From contig JANXAX010000016.1 of NCBI GenBank assembly GCA_025062175.1, forward strand, positions 1 to 14,641: 14,641 nucleotides of DNA. The letters are read 5' to 3'. Position numbers and translations under genes: made by a program. The notes under the pieces were generated by a model, which did not search any database, was not told the DNA's origin, and saw only the letters and a program-made list of their open reading frames with translations. This stretch comes from Anaerolineae bacterium (GTDB lineage Bacteria; Chloroflexota; Anaerolineae; 4572-78; NAK82). Shown here in pieces: positions 12,445-14,641 of this stretch; the stretch's first letter is position 1; every line of letters begins with the position of its first letter.

Positions 12445-12968
12445 AGCACACGTTCGGATATATCAAATCGCGCAATCTGATCGGCCAAGAATCGGGCGAT
12501 GGCCTTGTCAGCAAAGGGCCAGGCGTACACAAACGTGACTTCGGGATATCGCTGTCGGGCATGCTCGATGGCTGCCGGTATTTCCTTTTCGGCATGGTCA
12601 CCACCACGTGTCAGCATCGGGGTGAGCACGATGATACGTCGGGCACCCCGCTGGACGGCGAGCTCTAGTCCCTCTCCGACATCAGGAGCGCAGAACTCGT
12701 TAAAGGCAACGATCACTTCTCGACCGGTCAAACGGCTGAGCTCCGTCCCGATCGCTTGAGACGCGGCATAGAAAGGATCATTCGCCGCTGTACGCGGCCA
12801 GGTGCGGATGCGCCGCTCCAACGTGCGCAACTGCTCCTCCAATTGAGAGCGTTCCTCCGGGGTGGCGCGTTTGAACTGGGCACGCAAAGAGAAGAACATG
12901 TCCAGTTCATGGCGCGGAAAATCGTCGGGTAGCGCTCCGTGCATGGCAAGAACAATGATGGTCTTCAT
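12441..12968 (-). CDS. CbiX/SirB-like (sirohydrochlorin chelatase-fold) protein
   Basis: About 175 residues. The N-terminal IIVLAMHG and the later block RIIVLTPMLTRGGDHAEKEIP match the two metal-binding His regions of the CbiX/SirB chelatase fold (about His10 and His125); Glu in FNEFCAPD may also contribute. These enzymes insert Co2+ or Fe2+ into sirohydrochlorin for cobalamin or siroheme. Single-domain CbiX proteins are around 120-130 residues; here about 60 extra charged, helix-like residues follow the first His. Whether it is a chelatase or another metal-binding member is open. Start choice is uncertain: ATG at 12968 gives the clean MKTIIVLAMHG, but AAGGAG (12988-12983) is 14 nt away; ATG at 12980 is only 2 nt away. 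It overlaps the HAD gene. Confidence 0.75.
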   Translation of the reverse strand: MKTIIVLAMHGALPDDFPRHELDMFFSLRAQFKRATPEERSQLEEQLRTLERRIRTWPRTAANDPFYAASQAIGTELSRLTGREVIVAFNEFCAPDVGEGLELAVQRGARRIIVLTPMLTRGGDHAEKEIPAAIEHARQRYPEVTFVYAWPFADKAIARFLADQIARFDISERVL

Positions 12969-12991
12969 GGCGAAAATCATCACTCCTTAAT

Positions 12992-13030
12992 ACGGGAACA
13001 GCACCCGCTCGAAACGGGTGCCGTCCCCGT
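12992..13030 (-). other. Long intercistronic hairpin abutting the CbiX ribosome-binding site
   Basis: On the minus strand ACGGGGACGGCACCCG (13030-13015) pairs with CGGGTGCTGTTCCCGT (13007-12992) over a 7-nt loop: 16 bp, of which two are G.U. On plus-strand RNA those two would be A-C mismatches, so the structure favours the direction of transcription. It ends 3 nt before AAGGAG of the CbiX-like gene and begins about 33 nt after the dsrE-like stop. No U-run follows, so it may be an mRNA processing/stability element, or limit translation of the downstream pair, rather than a classic terminator. Confidence 0.7.
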
Positions 13031-13063
13031 TGCGCACTCCAATTGATCAGACAGACGTTAAAG

Positions 13064-13534
13064 TTAGATAAAGATGATCTGGGCGCCTTCGCTGATCTCC
13101 ATAAACTCCATAGCGCCCAGCACGCGCTCCACGCCTGGAAACAGATCGTCCTTGGTGAGCTTCATCATGTCCATGGACATCTTGCAACCGTAGAGGTGCC
13201 CACCAGCGTCTACGATCATTTGCAAAAACTCGCGCACGGGTGGAAAGTCCAGCTTGGCGATCTCTTTTTTCATCATCGAAGTGGCCATCGCTGTCATGCC
13301 AGGCAGGATGCTGAGCAAATTGGGCATCCCCATGCTCGGATTGCCGAGCGGGGTGATCTTCAAGTGGTCCATCTTGCGCTCGGTGATCATGTCAAGGCCC
13401 CAGAAGGTGAAGAACATGTGCACCTCGATGCCCGACATAAGCGCCGCATTGGCCAACACCATACCCGGATAGGCCATGTCAAGGCTGCCCTTGGAACAGA
13501 TAATCGCCAATTTGCGCTGCTTTTCTTCGTTCAT
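13064..13534 (-). CDS. DsrE/DsrF/DrsH-like family protein (sulfur-relay type)
   Basis: 156 residues, the usual size for DsrE2-type proteins often annotated as DsrE/DsrF/DrsH-like or peroxiredoxin family. The N-terminus KLAIICSKGSLDMAYPGMVLANAALMSG and the middle MFFTFWGLDMI are characteristic. A conserved Cys sits in HLYGCKMSMDMM (Cys117), the position expected to carry a persulfide; Cys13 is a second one. It probably accepts or passes sulfane sulfur together with TusA- and TusE/DsrC-type partners in the cytoplasm or at the membrane. GAGGAG lies 8 nt before the ATG at 13534, and the gene follows the DsrC/TusE-like gene by 42 nt. It is Met-rich, with two MM pairs. Confidence in the family is good; the donor and acceptor are unknown. 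Confidence 0.88.
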   Translation of the reverse strand: MNEEKQRKLAIICSKGSLDMAYPGMVLANAALMSGIEVHMFFTFWGLDMITERKMDHLKITPLGNPSMGMPNLLSILPGMTAMATSMMKKEIAKLDFPPVREFLQMIVDAGGHLYGCKMSMDMMKLTKDDLFPGVERVLGAMEFMEISEGAQIIFI

Positions 13535-13576
13535 ACCTGCTTCTCCTCATAACTCTAATCCGTTCGCGTCACGCAA

Positions 13577-13894
13577 TCAAATGCAGCCAGTCGGCTTACC
13601 CAGACCGGCGATGCGCGCCACTTTCTTGGCCGGTCCTTTGGGGAACAAGGCATAAAGTGTCTTGGTATCCACTCCGCCTTCTTTGGTGATGCGGCGCAAC
13701 GTGGGCGGCTCACCGCGTGCCTTGAAATCGGCGCGACAGAACTCGATCACCTTCCAGTGCAGCTCGGTCAGCTGCTCGATCCCTTCCTCGCGAGCAATTT
13801 CCTCAGCGATTTCCTTGGTCCAATCATTCGGATTGCAGAGGAATCCTTCCGCATCGACCTCGACCACTTTTCCAGCAATTTCACGGGTTGGCAT
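13577..13894 (-). CDS. DsrC/TusE-family sulfur carrier protein with a single C-terminal Cys
   Basis: 105 residues, the full length of the family. It has the characteristic GFLCNPNDWTKEIAEEIA near the N-terminus and ends in GLGKPTGCI, with the penultimate Cys104 on the flexible C-terminal arm that carries sulfur. In dissimilatory DsrC proteins a second Cys lies 11 positions earlier (CKIAGLPKPTGC); here that residue is Ala93, so no intramolecular trisulfide or disulfide with Cys104 can form there. This puts it with TusE-like or single-Cys DsrC-like carriers rather than the DsrAB partner. AGGAGG lies 5 nt before the ATG at 13894. It is flanked by DUF1641 (54 nt gap) and the DsrE-like gene, an operon that suggests a sulfur-transfer relay. 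Confidence 0.93.
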   Translation of the reverse strand: MPTREIAGKVVEVDAEGFLCNPNDWTKEIAEEIAREEGIEQLTELHWKVIEFCRADFKARGEPPTLRRITKEGGVDTKTLYALFPKGPAKKVARIAGLGKPTGCI

Positions 13895-13948
13895 TTTGTC
13901 CTCCTTGTTTCTTTAGCTAATTGTGAATAATTGCTATGGCACCTGGCG

Positions 13949-14632
13949 TCATCGCTCACCCAATACCGCGAGCAGGTGCAACGTGCGGGCTAATCCACGC
14001 CGGGTGGCCGGCTGATTCAGCTGGCGCAACAGGCCGAACAAAGAAGCATCCCCCGTGCCATCTTCCTGCAGTGCACTAAGCGTGCGCTGTAGCACGTGCT
14101 GGGTCTCCGGTCGGGTGAACTCCTTGAGCGTCGCCACCAAGGGGCGGATATTACGGCGCAGCTGTTCCAGCTCCTCGCGACTGAACGAACCTACTATCTC
14201 CTCGAACGCTTCGAGCACGGTGCGCATGAAGGCAAAATATCCTTTGCGTTCCATTTCATCGAGGCGGTTCGTCAGCGTGAGGACGACCTCCCGGGTGAGC
14301 GGGCTGAAGTCCTGCCAAAAGTCCATTGCGCTTTCCAGCTGTTCCAGCAGCTGCTCCAAAAGACAGGTGTCACGCAACAGACGTTTTAGCAGGCGTAAAA
14401 CGTTTTCGAGGCGAACGTATGGTTCCATCTCCTCCAGCTGCGCGGAAAGCAGCTGAAACACCTCTTTAGAAACAATTCCCAGGTCGGCCATCAGTTCGTC
14501 CCATTCCTGTTGGCGTCGTTGCTGGCGTATAGCCTCCTCGGTGAGGAATTCTACCTGGGCGGTCAGCCGGTCGAGCTTATGGGCGAGCTCGGCGAGCGAG
14601 GGCTCGCCGAGAGCAGTGGTCTCTTCGGCCAT
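13949..14632 (-). CDS. DUF1641 family protein
   Basis: 227 residues, rich in Glu, Leu, Arg and Gln, predicted almost entirely helical with coiled-coil stretches and no membrane segment. The C-terminal part with repeated helices, ending in RRGLARTLHLLAVLG, resembles DUF1641 proteins, which are often found beside DsrE-like, TusA-like and flavin-dependent sulfide:quinone or formate-type oxidoreductase genes. Its biochemical role is unknown; scaffold or partner of the sulfur relay is a guess from context. The ATG at 14632 is preceded by AGGACA, and only 9 nt remain before the window end, so the promoter and probably more genes of the operon lie outside. It heads the visible run of five minus-strand genes. 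Confidence 0.75.
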   Translation of the reverse strand: MAEETTALGEPSLAELAHKLDRLTAQVEFLTEEAIRQQRRQQEWDELMADLGIVSKEVFQLLSAQLEEMEPYVRLENVLRLLKRLLRDTCLLEQLLEQLESAMDFWQDFSPLTREVVLTLTNRLDEMERKGYFAFMRTVLEAFEEIVGSFSREELEQLRRNIRPLVATLKEFTRPETQHVLQRTLSALQEDGTGDASLFGLLRQLNQPATRRGLARTLHLLAVLGER

Positions 14633-14641
14633 CGTTGTCCT

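Overview
The window reads as chromosomal DNA of a GC-rich bacterium, most likely of the phylum Chloroflexota. This rests on protein style rather than on any RNA marker: Pro/Thr (PTPTP) linkers on membrane-anchored glycosyl hydrolase-like proteins, a class A penicillin-binding protein with a long Pro/Trp tail, and a DUF1641 / DsrC-TusE / DsrE gene set. No rRNA, tRNA, CRISPR array, insertion sequence or phage gene is visible. Nearly all genes lie on the minus strand; only dtd is on plus.

Right end to left, in the direction of transcription. (1) 14632-11749 is a probable five-gene run: a DUF1641 protein, a one-cysteine DsrC/TusE protein, a DsrE-family protein, a CbiX-like chelatase-fold protein and a HAD phosphatase. 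The first three form a recognisable sulfur-relay module. A 16-bp hairpin just before the CbiX ribosome site separates them from the last two, which overlap by 4 nt. (2) 11544-11101 is a self-contained infA unit with a good promoter and a strong intrinsic terminator. (3) 11092-8066 encodes a bifunctional peptidoglycan synthase whose start codon lies 8 nt past the infA terminator. (4) 8065-7533 is a gene-poor gap with one 28-nt palindrome. (5) 7532-3091 holds two adjacent membrane-anchored proteins sharing a closely similar C-terminal clan GH-A domain, evidently a partial tandem duplication. The first also carries a GH18-like domain lacking the catalytic glutamate. (6) 2590-3039 (+) is dtd, a tRNA quality-control enzyme. 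(7) 2310-1887 is the decayed C-terminal remnant of an ArsB/NhaD-type permease, followed closely by an intact Nit-type amidase gene. (8) 1000-1 is the start of an acetolactate synthase (ilvB) transcription unit.

The most striking item is the ilvB leader. A TTGACA promoter is followed by a 29-residue leader peptide with nine consecutive Ile/Leu/Val codons, then by a 12-bp terminator-like hairpin. The RNA contains four mutually exclusive pairing segments: a 10-bp 1:2 hairpin whose loop holds the control codons, an 8-bp 2:3 antiterminator and a 12-bp 3:4 terminator. Together these make a complete ribosome-mediated attenuator for branched-chain amino acid synthesis, readable from sequence alone.
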